A stretch of 64,000 nucleotides of DNA from Pseudocalidococcus azoricus BACA0444 (GTDB taxonomy: Bacteria; Cyanobacteriota; Cyanobacteriia; Thermosynechococcales; Thermosynechococcaceae), in assembly GCF_031729055.1 (NCBI RefSeq), contig NZ_JAVMIP010000013.1, forward strand, positions 1 to 64,000. Reading direction: 5' to 3'. Made by a program: the position numbers and the translations under genes. Shown here piece after piece: positions 1 to 8,400 of this stretch; positions within the stretch are counted from its first letter, which is position 1, and every line of letters starts with the position of its first letter. The notes below the pieces were generated by a model. That model searched no databases. It saw only the letters and a program-made list of their open reading frames with translations, and was not told where the DNA came from.

Positions 1-289
1 TTACTTTTGAATTTTATTCACCACTACAATGCATCATTACTGATTTAGTACTACCTAATTTCGATAATTATTTGTTACTTTCACACAAAACCTGACATTA
101 AAACACGAGCATTCGTTCAATCTTTATCAAATTTCGGTGCATTGGGAACAGTACCAGTTTACCCTAAACCTGCTTGACACCAATGGTTTTGCCACTTTGG
201 TTCAATCTTTTGGGGCTGATAAAGTCGTAACTCTGGCGAACAGATGCTTTAGAATGCCAAAGGGTAAGATAACTTGGTCAAAAATCCCG
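1..289. other. Leading intergenic stretch
   Basis: No gene is recognised here. The reading frame of the following glyoxalase gene is open back to about position 137, but the translated upstream part resembles no glyoxalase N-terminus, so I treat it as leader DNA. It is AT-rich near position 1, as expected for a promoter region, but I could not fix a convincing -35/-10 pair. Confidence 0.5.
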
Positions 290-694
290 ATGCGTCTGCT
301 CCATACCATGCTCCGAGTGGGCAACCTAGAAAAATCCCTTGAGTTTTACTGTGATGTTTTGGGGATGAAACTCCTGCGCCAAAAGGACTATCCGGGGGGA
401 GAGTTTACCCTGGCCTTTGTTGGTTATGGCGATGAGGCCAGTCACACCGTTCTGGAACTGACCCACAACTGGGGCACCCAAGCCTACGACCTCGGAAATG
501 GCTATGGCCACATTGCTCTGGGTGTGGAGGATATTTATGCAACCTGTGCCGCAATCCAGGCCAAGGGTGGAAACATTACCCGCGCTCCCGGCCCCATGAA
601 ACATGGCTCGACAGTGATTGCCTTTGTGGAAGATCCCGATGGCTACAAGGTGGAATTAATTCAATTGGGTTCCCGGCCTGGGGATAGAAATTAA
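290..694 (+). CDS. gloA: Lactoylglutathione lyase (glyoxalase I)
   Basis: Converts the hemithioacetal of methylglyoxal and glutathione to S-lactoylglutathione in the cytosol, detoxifying methylglyoxal. From the ATG at 290 the protein is 134 aa, the usual size of bacterial single-domain GlxI. The four metal ligands of the nickel-type enzymes are visible at His5, Glu56, His74 and Glu122, the same numbering as in E. coli GlxI, which strongly supports this start. An upstream in-frame start at 137 would add 51 residues without similarity to the family. bioB follows on the same strand about 95 bp downstream; no functional link is evident. Confidence 0.93.
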   Translation: MRLLHTMLRVGNLEKSLEFYCDVLGMKLLRQKDYPGGEFTLAFVGYGDEASHTVLELTHNWGTQAYDLGNGYGHIALGVEDIYATCAAIQAKGGNITRAPGPMKHGSTVIAFVEDPDGYKVELIQLGSRPGDRN

Positions 695-789
695 CGCTCA
701 TCCTTGCTTGGCTGGGCATCCTGAGGGTTTGATAAGGTGGTACAACAGAAAAGGGCCTGGTTAATGACATCGGGCAAAAGGATCATCTC

Positions 790-1875
790 TTGGCACAGCT
801 ACAAACCCCTTCCGCCCCCACAATTAACACACCTCTCCCCAATTGGCAGCATTTTGCCGACCAGGCCCTATCTGGTATCCCTTTAACTAATCAGCAAGCC
901 CTGGCCGTTCTCCAGGCCCCGGATACGGAATTACTGAACCAACTGGCAGCGGCCTATCGAGTGCGGCATCACTATTGGCAAAATCGAGTCCGGCTTCACT
1001 ATCTCCTCAATGCCCAAAGTGGACTCTGCCCAGAGGACTGTCACTACTGCTCCCAATCCAAAATCTCCACCGCCGAAATTGACACCTATCCCCTCTTGGC
1101 TGAAGAAAAAATATTAGCCGCCGCTGCCCAGGCCGAGCAATTAAAAGCTGGGACATTTTGCTTAGTCCTCTCCGGCCGTAGTCCCAGTCCGAAAAACTTT
1201 GAACGGGTTCTCAGCACCATTCGCACCATTAAAGCCAATCATGATCTGAAAGTCTGTGCCTGTTTAGGCCTCCTAGATGAATCCCAGGCCCAAGCCTTGG
1301 CCGCAGCGGGTGTGGATCGGGTCAATCATAATCTGAATACCTCCGAGGCCCATCATGGGGATATTTGCACCACTCATACCTTTGCTGACCGAGCCACCAC
1401 GATCAATCAAGTGCAAAAGGCTGGGATTACCACCTGCTCGGGGGGCATCATTGGCCTGGGCGAGTCGGCTCAAGATGTGGTGGATTTAGCCCTGTCCCTG
1501 CGAGCTTTGAACATTACCAGTGTCCCCGTTAACTTTTTAATCCCTATTGAAGGCACACCTCTGGCCGGGCAAAATACACTCAACCCCCGCTATTGCCTGC
1601 GCGTCCTCTGTCTTTTTCGGTTTCTGCTTCCCAGTCAAGAAATTCGCATTGCCGGTGGTCGAGAAGTCCATTTACGCTCCCTCCAACCCTTGGGACTTTA
1701 TCCAGCTAACTCAATTTTTGTCGGGGACTACCTCACCACCCCCGGACAGGCTGCCCAAACCGACTGGCAAATGATTAGGGATGCGGGATTTGTGCTAGAA
1801 GCTGCGGATGGCACGCCCCTAGAAGCACCTCTTTTAATGGCCAATAACCCTCCTAATTCTAAACAAAATCTATAG
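790..1875 (+). CDS. bioB: Biotin synthase
   Basis: Radical SAM enzyme that inserts sulfur into dethiobiotin, the last step of biotin synthesis. The CxxxCxxC motif for the 4Fe-4S cluster is at Cys80, Cys84 and Cys87 ([12 protein letters not shown]). Length is 361 aa, within the family range. The frame has no ATG near its 5' end; translation most likely starts at the TTG at 790, preceded by an AAAAGG element about 8 bases upstream. A nearby ATG at 764 is out of frame. The C-terminal 30 or so residues are rich in Ala and Pro and poorly conserved. Confidence 0.95.
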   Translation: MAQLQTPSAPTINTPLPNWQHFADQALSGIPLTNQQALAVLQAPDTELLNQLAAAYRVRHHYWQNRVRLHYLLNAQSGLCPEDCHYCSQSKISTAEIDTYPLLAEEKILAAAAQAEQLKAGTFCLVLSGRSPSPKNFERVLSTIRTIKANHDLKVCACLGLLDESQAQALAAAGVDRVNHNLNTSEAHHGDICTTHTFADRATTINQVQKAGITTCSGGIIGLGESAQDVVDLALSLRALNITSVPVNFLIPIEGTPLAGQNTLNPRYCLRVLCLFRFLLPSQEIRIAGGREVHLRSLQPLGLYPANSIFVGDYLTTPGQAAQTDWQMIRDAGFVLEAADGTPLEAPLLMANNPPNSKQNL

Positions 1876-2008
1876 CTTGGCTTAGGTGTATCAACTATGA
1901 CTAGCCAGCAACATGACAATCTGTTAAACCGGAATTACTAGCTGTTACGGTTAGGAACATTTTGTTACATTCTGTTGATTTACGGGGTGTTATTACCCAG
2001 GCCTGGTT

Positions 2009-3448
2009 ATGGATATCCTTGCGAATTCAGTTGCCCTTTCCCGGATGCAGTTTGCATTGACGGCGATTTTTCATATGCTTTGGCCAATTTTAACCACGGG
2101 GATGGCGATTTATTTAGTGATTGTCGAAGGCCTGTGGCTGAAAACCCGCAACTCAGATTATTACCATCACGCCCGTTTTTGGTCAAAGTTGTATGTATTA
2201 AATTTTGGGATTGGGGTCGCCTCTGGTTTACCGATGGAATTTCAATTTGGGACAAACTGGGCCCCCTTTTCCGAAGCCGTAGGTGACTTTTTTGGCAGCA
2301 TTTTAGGGTTTGAAGCCTCCATGGCCTTTATGCTAGAGGCGGGCTTTTTAGGCATTATGCTCTTTGGTTGGGGCCGCGTTCCGCCTGCTATTCACTACCT
2401 CGCCACAATCATGGTCGCCTTTGGAGCCAATCTCTCGACATTTTGGATTTTAGTGGCTAATTCCTGGTTACAAACTCCGGCGGGGGGCACATTTGTTGAG
2501 GGTAAATTCCTGGTGGCAGATTACTTCCAGGCCATTTTTAATCCCTTTATGCTTAACAGTGTGCTCCATATGTTTTTTGCCACCCTGGAAACCTCTTTGT
2601 TTGTCATTGGCGGCATCAGTGCTTGGTATATCCTCCAAAAACGCCATGTGGAGTTCTTTAGCCGTTCCTTCAAAATTGTTCTGGCTGCTGCCATTGCCGT
2701 TGCCCCGCTCCAGATTTTTATTGGCCACCTCAGTGCCGAGCAGGTCTATCACTACCAACCCACCAAACTAGCCGCGATCGAAAGCCAATGGGAAACGCTT
2801 CCGGCGGGACAACCTGCGGATTGGACGCTCCTCGCCTTACCCAATGAAAAAGCTGAAACCAATGATTGGGCGATTCAAATTCCCCAGGCCCTCGGTTACA
2901 TCCTGGAACTTAAACCCAACCTGAGCGAACCCGTGCAAGGCCTGAAGGACTTCCCGCCTGAAAATCGCCCTCGTTTGATTGGCTTAATCTTTTATTCCTT
3001 TCGGATCATGAGTGGGATTGGCTTTTTCCTGGTGGGCTTAATGCTTGTCACCGCAATTCAATGGGGCCTGGGGCGGTTAAAACCGGGGGTGATTGCCCGG
3101 CAAACTTGGACATTACGGGCCTGGATTTTTGCGGCTCCTCTGGGTTACTTAGCGGTGGAAACAGGCTGGATTGTCCGCTGTGTGGGTCGCCAACCTTGGA
3201 CTGTCTATGGGGAAATTCGCACCGCCGATGCCGCCTCCCACTTACCAGCCGGGGAAATCCTTTTTTCACTGATTGGCTTTACCCTTCTCTACTCTGCCCT
3301 GTTTATCGCCGCGCTTTACTTTGGCAGTCGGATTATTCGCAAAGGCCCGAACCTCTCTTTACCGATTCCGGGGGTGGAAGTTTTACCCAGCCTGGAACTT
3401 CCCACCCAACACCAGCCGGATCAACGCCCCCTCGAAGCCCAGCAGTAA
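2009..3448 (+). CDS. cydA: Cytochrome bd-type quinol oxidase subunit I
   Basis: Haem-bearing subunit of cytochrome bd oxidase, which reduces oxygen with electrons from quinol without pumping protons. The 479-aa protein opens with the typical first segment (SRMQFALTAIFHMLWP, with haem ligand His22) and has many hydrophobic helices plus the signature GRQPW near residue 393. The region between helices that carries the quinol loop is short, as in the cyanide-insensitive CIO/CydA short-loop type. cydB follows 15-30 bp downstream and is clearly cotranscribed. In cyanobacteria this oxidase is a minor terminal oxidase of the thylakoid or plasma membrane. Confidence 0.95.
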   Translation: MDILANSVALSRMQFALTAIFHMLWPILTTGMAIYLVIVEGLWLKTRNSDYYHHARFWSKLYVLNFGIGVASGLPMEFQFGTNWAPFSEAVGDFFGSILGFEASMAFMLEAGFLGIMLFGWGRVPPAIHYLATIMVAFGANLSTFWILVANSWLQTPAGGTFVEGKFLVADYFQAIFNPFMLNSVLHMFFATLETSLFVIGGISAWYILQKRHVEFFSRSFKIVLAAAIAVAPLQIFIGHLSAEQVYHYQPTKLAAIESQWETLPAGQPADWTLLALPNEKAETNDWAIQIPQALGYILELKPNLSEPVQGLKDFPPENRPRLIGLIFYSFRIMSGIGFFLVGLMLVTAIQWGLGRLKPGVIARQTWTLRAWIFAAPLGYLAVETGWIVRCVGRQPWTVYGEIRTADAASHLPAGEILFSLIGFTLLYSALFIAALYFGSRIIRKGPNLSLPIPGVEVLPSLELPTQHQPDQRPLEAQQ

Positions 3449-3475
3449 CCCTTAACCCGGAAAGTGAGGATGACC

Positions 3476-4489
3476 ATGGACCCCTTAGCTCAATTTCTCC
3501 CCCAAGTCTGGTTTTTTATTCTCGGACTTTTCTTATTTCTGTATGTCCTCCTCGATGGGTTTGATCTCGGGATTGGGATTCTCTCTCTTACTAGCTCTAG
3601 CGAAGAACGCCGCAGTATCCTGATGACCAGCTTAGGTAATGTTTGGGATGCCAATGAAACCTGGCTGGTATTGATGGGAGGGGCCTTGTTTGGGGCTTTT
3701 CCCTTGGCTTATGGCACGGTTCTGAATGCGCTCTATCTGCCCGCGGTGGTGATGATTGTCGGGCTAATTTTGCGGGCGGTAGCCTTTGAATTTCGGGAGA
3801 ATGCTAATCGCAAGTTGTTTTGGAATTGGGCCTTTGGGGTCGGGAGTTTTCTGGCGGCCTTGGGCCAGGGTTTTGCCTTGGGAAGTATTTTTGAAGGGAT
3901 TGCCGTAGATGCAGCGGGGCATTTTGTCGGGACGATGTGGGACTGGCTGAGTTGGCGGTCAATTCTGGTCGCATTAACTCTCATCCAAGGCTATGTCCTG
4001 ATTGGCTCTACTTATCTGATTATGAAAACCACGGGTAGTCTCCAACTGGTTCACTTTAAGACGGCTAAACTTGCAGCCTGGACGACCTTAATCGGGGCCG
4101 GCTTTATTACAATTAGTACCCCAATTCTCTCCGACCATATTCGCCCGACCCTGTTTGAGCCACCCCTTGTCTTTATCTTTTTGGGAATACCATTGTTGGG
4201 GATTTTCTTGATTGGGCTATTGTTGCAAAGTCTGGGCAAGCAGGAAGAACGAATGCCCTTTATTTTGACTATCTTGATTTTTATGTTGTCCTTTGTCGGC
4301 CTGGGCCTGGTAATTTTCCCCTACATCATTCCTCCCAGTGTCACCATCTACCAGGCCGCGGCGGCTCCCAGTTCCCTGGTCTTTATGATTATTTTTATCG
4401 GGTTCTTAATCCCAATTATGTTGTTCTACAACATCTACAATTACGTGGTCTTTCGGGGGAAGGTCACACTCTCAGGTGAGGCTGAATAA
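3476..4489 (+). CDS. cydB: Cytochrome bd-type quinol oxidase subunit II
   Basis: Second membrane subunit of the bd oxidase. The N-terminus (FLYVLLDGFDLGIGIL) is the family signature, followed by GNVWDANETWLV and about eight to nine hydrophobic helices. Three starts are in frame close together: GTG 3464, ATG 3470 and ATG 3476. I favour ATG 3476 because AGTGAGG sits just upstream at suitable spacing and the product then begins MDPLAQF. The gene follows cydA with a very short gap. It ends about 230 bp before psbK, which is convergent. Confidence 0.94.
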   Translation: MDPLAQFLPQVWFFILGLFLFLYVLLDGFDLGIGILSLTSSSEERRSILMTSLGNVWDANETWLVLMGGALFGAFPLAYGTVLNALYLPAVVMIVGLILRAVAFEFRENANRKLFWNWAFGVGSFLAALGQGFALGSIFEGIAVDAAGHFVGTMWDWLSWRSILVALTLIQGYVLIGSTYLIMKTTGSLQLVHFKTAKLAAWTTLIGAGFITISTPILSDHIRPTLFEPPLVFIFLGIPLLGIFLIGLLLQSLGKQEERMPFILTILIFMLSFVGLGLVIFPYIIPPSVTIYQAAAAPSSLVFMIIFIGFLIPIMLFYNIYNYVVFRGKVTLSGEAE

Positions 4490-4719
4490 GTTGCCGGGGC
4501 GGGGCTGAGTAAATTGGATCAAAGTCATCGGATGCTCCCTTTGGGCTAAGATCAACCGGGACTCTTATGGTTCAGACTGGGACAGGTTCAGGCAGCCTTT
4601 AGGTCAAAACCAACTAAGCCGACCCTGACCAGGCCTGAGACTTACTGCATAGCGTAAATCTGATCACCCGTCAAAGCCGACTCAGTTAAACCACTGTTGA
4701 GAATTTTATCAGACTGTCG
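4490..4719. other. Gap between convergent cydB and psbK
   Basis: About 230 bp separate the stop codons of two convergent genes. It is GC-rich near cydB and carries several short inverted segments, but I found no strong hairpin followed by a T run and no RNA family I recognise. It is long for a simple convergent spacer, so a small RNA cannot be excluded. Confidence 0.3.
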
Positions 4720-4857
4720 TTAACGAAAACCCACAGCCGCCTGCCACACGAAGGCCAAAGCTAAGAATAAGACGGGAATAACGGGTAAAACATCTACAAG
4801 GGGATCAAAGATGGAGTAGGCTTCTGGGAGTTTAGCCAAGAACATCATCGCTTCCAT
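4720..4857 (-). CDS. psbK: Photosystem II reaction centre protein K
   Basis: Small single-helix subunit of photosystem II, bound near PsbC at the edge of the core complex. From the ATG at 4857 the precursor is 45 aa: a short leader (MEAMMFLA) then the mature start KLPEAY and the highly conserved tail ending in [13 protein letters not shown]. The frame is open to 4923, but PsbK precursors are about 45 aa, so the upstream 22 codons are excluded. The mature segment is nearly invariant across cyanobacteria and plastids, so the call is firm despite its size. Confidence 0.95.
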   Translation of the reverse strand: MEAMMFLAKLPEAYSIFDPLVDVLPVIPVLFLALAFVWQAAVGFR

Positions 4858-5109
4858 AGTCGTTTTATTATCCTCAGTTTGTTGTCGCGGTGTGTAGGCG
4901 TATTTTAACATTAGGATTCCCAAATTCCCCCCCTAGTCCTGAAATATGCCATGAAGCCTTAGCCCTTTTCATCAGGGAGAACTAAACTGACCCGGCCTGG
5001 AGGCAAGGCAAAATTATTGTAACCAACCAATATTGCAAGTATCGGATTACTAGCCTAGGATTCATCCCAATTTCCCTAAAGGCAACATCGCAATCCTACC
5101 TGAGTCAAG

Positions 5110-5455
5110 AACGATTCAAGGCTGTAACTTTAGCAAAATCAATACCCCACGTTCCAAATTCCAGAAGGATTGCTCTATCTCCCCAGTACAAATCATACTG
5201 TTCTTCTGGAAGACTACGCCAACATCTAGAAACAGAACAATCAATTGACTGGACTTAATTTCAGGCTCATGAACTCAAATAAACTCTTGAATTTCTAGTG
5301 TTTTCTCTAATGAGTTCAAGATTAGTTTTTTGACTTCGCTTCTGAGATTTCTCCCAGCTAATTCCAGCATCAGAAAATAGGTCATAATAGCGTTGTTTAG
5401 ACCGATAAACGACACCATAATTCAGATCTAGATGAGTGAGTAACTCTTTCGGATT
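5110..5455 (-). pseudogene. IS630-type transposase remnant
   Basis: Reading the minus strand from about 5455, the peptide SPKELLTHLDLNYGVVYRSK continues into QRYYDLFSDAGISWEKSQKR and then TNLELIRE. This is the winged-helix N-terminal pattern of IS630-family transposases (a site recognition module ending in a KTQK-like linker). The frame then needs a shift to continue as EKTLEIQEFI, followed by a stop and further fragments. No DDE catalytic domain and no clear terminal inverted repeats remain. The element is dead. The first part is a confident match by pattern; the portion below about 5220 is not recognisable. Confidence 0.6.
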
Positions 5456-5491
5456 TTATTCATTAAACCCACCTCACAAACCATAAAAACC

Positions 5492-5512
5492 TGTGGAAAA
5501 CTCTGGGGATAA
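5492..5512 (-). other. Two DnaA-box-like nonamers
   Basis: On the plus strand TGTGGAAAA (5492-5500) and TGGGGATAA (5504-5512) lie in the same orientation 12 bp apart. The first fits the DnaA consensus TTWTNCACA on the minus strand; the second differs by one base. No dnaA or dnaN is nearby and no larger cluster is present, so this is more likely chance or a DnaA titration site than an origin. Confidence 0.25.
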
Positions 5513-5557
5513 CCGGGGCCTGGGATGTTGTTGGGCTTACACCTCCTTAATGACTCC

Positions 5558-5790
5558 TTAATGGGATTCGTGGAAAGTGCGATTGATAACATCCAGGTGC
5601 TGCTCCTGGGTCAGTTTGATGAAATTCACGACATAGCTAGAGACCCAAAGCATTAACTGCGGGTAAAGCGCAGAATGATCCATCGCATCCACCAAGGTTT
5701 CTCAATTCAGGACAGTCACAATCAGGTGGAAGCCCCCAGCTTGGCAATACTCATCCAACAGCAAGGAATATAACGTTGATCAACTCCATC
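5558..5790 (-). pseudogene. Pyruvate formate-lyase 3' remnant, glycyl radical site lost
   Basis: The minus strand encodes the C-terminal end of a glycyl radical enzyme: LLDEYCQAGGFHLIVTVLN, a TGA stop, ETLVDAMDHSALYPQL, then WVSSYVVNFIKLTQEQHLDV and INRTFHESH before a TAA at 5558-5560. In PflB this reads NRETL and RVSGYAVNF, where Gly is the radical residue. Here Arg is replaced by a stop, Arg by Trp, and the radical Gly by Ser, all explicable as C-to-T or G-to-A changes. Sequence upstream of about 5790 is out of frame. It cannot encode a working enzyme. The implied ancestral gene would have given fermentative formate production. Confidence 0.75.
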
Positions 5791-5997
5791 ATCAAAGTGC
5801 CAACTCAACACCCCTTGCGGTAATCACCCTGATCATTCCAGGCCAGCGGCTGAAAAATGGGATGTTGTTTGTAACTACAAAGCGGGGTAAACTCATGAGA
5901 ACCTGAAGATGCGGGCTCAACTTTTTCAAGAGACAGGGCCTGTTCAGCCATCAGTTTTTGCCCCCTTGAATTAATCGGCAAACTTAGAGTCAAGGGG
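5791..5997 (-). other. Unassigned frame fragments upstream of the pfl remnant
   Basis: A minus-strand frame from 6044 to 5805 is open but begins inside the amidohydrolase gene and matches nothing I know. A second frame continues as GVLSWHFDDGVDQRYIP before merging out of frame with the pyruvate formate-lyase remnant. It may be another decayed gene, but I cannot identify it. Confidence 0.25.
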
Positions 5998-7251
5998 TTA
6001 GGATCGCTGGGCCTGGGCAAAAAACTTTTCCAGACAACGGACAAAAATTTCTACTCCCAGGCCCAGAACCGTTTCATCAAAATCAAAGCGGGGGTGATGA
6101 TGGGGGAAATCTAACCCTAATTCTGCATTCGCTGAACCTAAAAAGAAATAGCAACCAGGCACTTGCTGTAAGAAAAATGACATATCCTCAGCGGCCATGG
6201 TTTGACATTCAGGCACAACGCCCAATTCCGTCTCAATCACTGTTGTCGCTACGGAGCGGACTAACTCGGCCATGGTTGGATCATTGATGGTCGCCGGATA
6301 CATCCGTTGATAATTCAATTCATACTTCGCCCCGTGACAGGCACAAACTCCGGCAATAATTTCCTCAATCCGTTGGGGTAATTTATCAGCCAATTCAGGA
6401 TTGAAATAGCGCACTGTCCCACTGAGGGAAGCCGTATCGGCAATAATATTTTTGGCCGTCCCCCCATGAAAGGATCCGACAGAAATCACCGCAGTATCCA
6501 GGGGGTTAATATTGCGCGCCACAATGGTTTGCAGGGTGGTGACAATTTGGGAGGCTACTAGCACCGCGTCAATGGTTTGTTGGGGAATTGCCCCATGCCC
6601 GCCTTTGCCCAACACTTGACAATGGAAAAACTCAGCCGCGGCCATGAAAGGCCCACTCCGTACCCCGACAGTGCCCACAGGCAAAACATTCCAGACATGG
6701 AGGCCAATAATCGCATCCACTTTAGGGTTATCCAGCACCCCGGCCTGGATCATCGGTTTCGCCCCCCCAGGCCCCTCTTCGGCGGGTTGGAAAATAATCT
6801 TGACGGTTCCGGCAAAGTCAGGATGTTGGGATAAGTAACGGGCAGTGCCGAGGGCAATGGTTGTGTGGCCATCATGACCGCAGGCGTGCATTACCCCGTC
6901 ATGGCTAGAGCGATAGGGAACTTGATTTTCTTCCTGAATCGGTAGAGCATCCATATCCGCCCGAATCCCTAAGACTGGGCCGGGCCGGGAACCTTCTAGG
7001 ATCGCAACAATTCCAGTTTCGGCAATTCCGGTTTGATGGGGGATCCCCCATTCCCGCAGTTTCTCGGCTACAAAGCTGGCCGTGAGTTGTTCCTTAAACG
7101 CCAGTTCAGGACGTTGATGCAGGTAGCGTCTCCAGGCCACTAGTTCTGGTTGCAAGGCTTTAATAGCGGGGCGTAAGGATTGGTGCAGGCTTGGCTCTGT
7201 GGTCTGGCTTGGGGGAGGTTGCGACAGAGAAAGCGGTAAGGTAGAGGCCAT
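5998..7251 (-). CDS. M20 family metallo-amidohydrolase
   Basis: Zinc-dependent amidohydrolase of the hippurate/IAA-amino-acid/N-acyl-amino-acid hydrolase group (M20D). The 417-aa protein shows the metal-binding and catalytic stretches expected: GIRADMDALPI, MHACGHDGHT, then EEGPGGAKPMI and a C-terminal HHPRFDFDE. The dimerisation insert with GKGGHGA is also present. It would hydrolyse N-acyl amino acids in the cytosol; the exact substrate cannot be read from sequence. The N-terminal 30 residues are polar and Ser/Pro-rich. The gene stands alone on this strand and is divergent from the UPF0367 gene, with a 140-bp shared upstream region. Confidence 0.9.
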   Translation of the reverse strand: MASTLPLSLSQPPPSQTTEPSLHQSLRPAIKALQPELVAWRRYLHQRPELAFKEQLTASFVAEKLREWGIPHQTGIAETGIVAILEGSRPGPVLGIRADMDALPIQEENQVPYRSSHDGVMHACGHDGHTTIALGTARYLSQHPDFAGTVKIIFQPAEEGPGGAKPMIQAGVLDNPKVDAIIGLHVWNVLPVGTVGVRSGPFMAAAEFFHCQVLGKGGHGAIPQQTIDAVLVASQIVTTLQTIVARNINPLDTAVISVGSFHGGTAKNIIADTASLSGTVRYFNPELADKLPQRIEEIIAGVCACHGAKYELNYQRMYPATINDPTMAELVRSVATTVIETELGVVPECQTMAAEDMSFFLQQVPGCYFFLGSANAELGLDFPHHHPRFDFDETVLGLGVEIFVRCLEKFFAQAQRS

Positions 7252-7392
7252 GGATCTGACTCAAGAACAACAATATGGGAGGGGACAAAAAATAGTTTTA
7301 ATTTCAGTCTATCGCTCAATCCTCTCCCCTAATGAAGCCGGAAACTCTACAGTGGAGATAGCACAACTTCATCGTTCCTTATCTGAGTACCC

Positions 7393-7668
7393 ATGTTCAC
7401 GATTGATCTTGTTTTGAAAACAACCCCCATTCCCTTATCCGTGGAGCGCAAAGAAGAATCAGCCGCCCAGGCCCTCTATCGTGAACTCTTAGCTGCGGTG
7501 GCCCAGACTCCCGCCCAGATGATTGAACTCACCTGCGAAAAACAACCGGAAAAGAAAGTCGCGGTGCTGAGTTCAGAAATTGTTGGGATTCAACTGTCGC
7601 AAAAAGGTGCAGCCGGATCCTCAGGGCGGGCCCCCGGATTTTTTGCCCAACTCTTGGAGCAGTCTTAG
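7393..7668 (+). CDS. UPF0367 family protein
   Basis: Small 91-aa protein matching the cyanobacterial UPF0367 pattern: an N-terminal strand with an SVERKE-type motif, a helix (EESAAQALYRELLAAV), then LTCEKQPEKKVAVLSSEIVGIQL. Its function is unknown. Here the core is extended by a Gly/Ala-rich tail of about 20 residues (GAAGSSGRAPGFFAQLLEQS). It is followed within 55 bp by an ABC ATPase gene and may be cotranscribed with it. Confidence 0.75.
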   Translation: MFTIDLVLKTTPIPLSVERKEESAAQALYRELLAAVAQTPAQMIELTCEKQPEKKVAVLSSEIVGIQLSQKGAAGSSGRAPGFFAQLLEQS

Positions 7669-7722
7669 GAATCCCCGCCCGACCCAATGCCCCAGTTTTC
7701 GGGATTGCGATACACTGCTGCC

Positions 7723-8400
7723 ATGCCCCATGCCATTGATGTCCAGGATGTAAGTTTTGGTTGGTCATCCCAGGCCCTGCTGTTGAATCACTGTCATCTA
7801 CAGATTCCGGCGGGAGAGTTTTGGATGCTGTTGGGGCGCAATGGCAGTGGTAAATCAACCTTAATGAAGCTTTTGGCCGGGCTGTTGTTACCCCAAACAG
7901 GATATGTTCACATTCATCAGCCAGTCGGGTTTGTGTTTCAAAATCCAGATCAGCAATTGGTGATGCCGACTGTGGGGGCGGATATTGCCTTTAGTCTGAC
8001 CAATCAGGGCTTAACCTCAACCGAAGTGCGCTTACGAGTCCAAGATGCCCTGGCAACGGTGAACCTCTCTGGCCTGGCCCGCCGTCCCATCTATGCCCTC
8101 AGTGGGGGCCAAAAACAACGGGTAGCGATTGCGGGGGCGATTGCGAGACATTGCGAGGTTTTATTGTTAGACGAACCGACTTCCCTCTTGGATCCGGAAA
8201 GTCAGCAAGAACTCTTAGCCAATGTGCGGGAACTGGTGACACAACGGGGGATGACGGCTCTTTGGGTCACACATCGTTTAGAAGAATTAGAAGCAGCGGA
8301 TGGGGCGGTGGTGATGGAAAGCGGACAGGTGATTGAACAGGGGCCACCCAGTCAGCTAAAGCATATTCAGGAATATAAACTCAGCCAGGCCTGTTGTTAA
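7723..8400 (+). CDS. Energy-coupling-factor type ABC ATPase
   Basis: ATP-binding subunit of the CbiO/EcfA type used by vitamin and metal-ion importers. Walker A is GRNGSGKST, the Q-loop region reads FVFQNPDQQLVMPTV (typical of CbiO/EcfA), the signature is LSGGQKQR, Walker B is LLLDEPTSLLD, and the switch His is in WVTHR. From the ATG at 7723 it is 225 aa; a longer in-frame start at 7687 adds 12 unlikely residues. No S- or T-component gene lies next to it, so its substrate is unknown. Its stop codon overlaps that of the convergent downstream gene. Confidence 0.88.
   Translation: MPHAIDVQDVSFGWSSQALLLNHCHLQIPAGEFWMLLGRNGSGKSTLMKLLAGLLLPQTGYVHIHQPVGFVFQNPDQQLVMPTVGADIAFSLTNQGLTSTEVRLRVQDALATVNLSGLARRPIYALSGGQKQRVAIAGAIARHCEVLLLDEPTSLLDPESQQELLANVRELVTQRGMTALWVTHRLEELEAADGAVVMESGQVIEQGPPSQLKHIQEYKLSQACC

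Noticed and set aside
3061-3564. A 167-codon plus-strand frame across the cydA-cydB junction
   Set aside because: It overlaps both subunits in another frame and is Pro/Ser/Arg-rich in the way of shadow frames.
5492-5512. Possible replication origin from DnaA-box-like words
   Set aside because: Only two words, one imperfect, with no dnaA or dnaN nearby and no strand-composition switch that I could see. Kept only as a low-confidence site.
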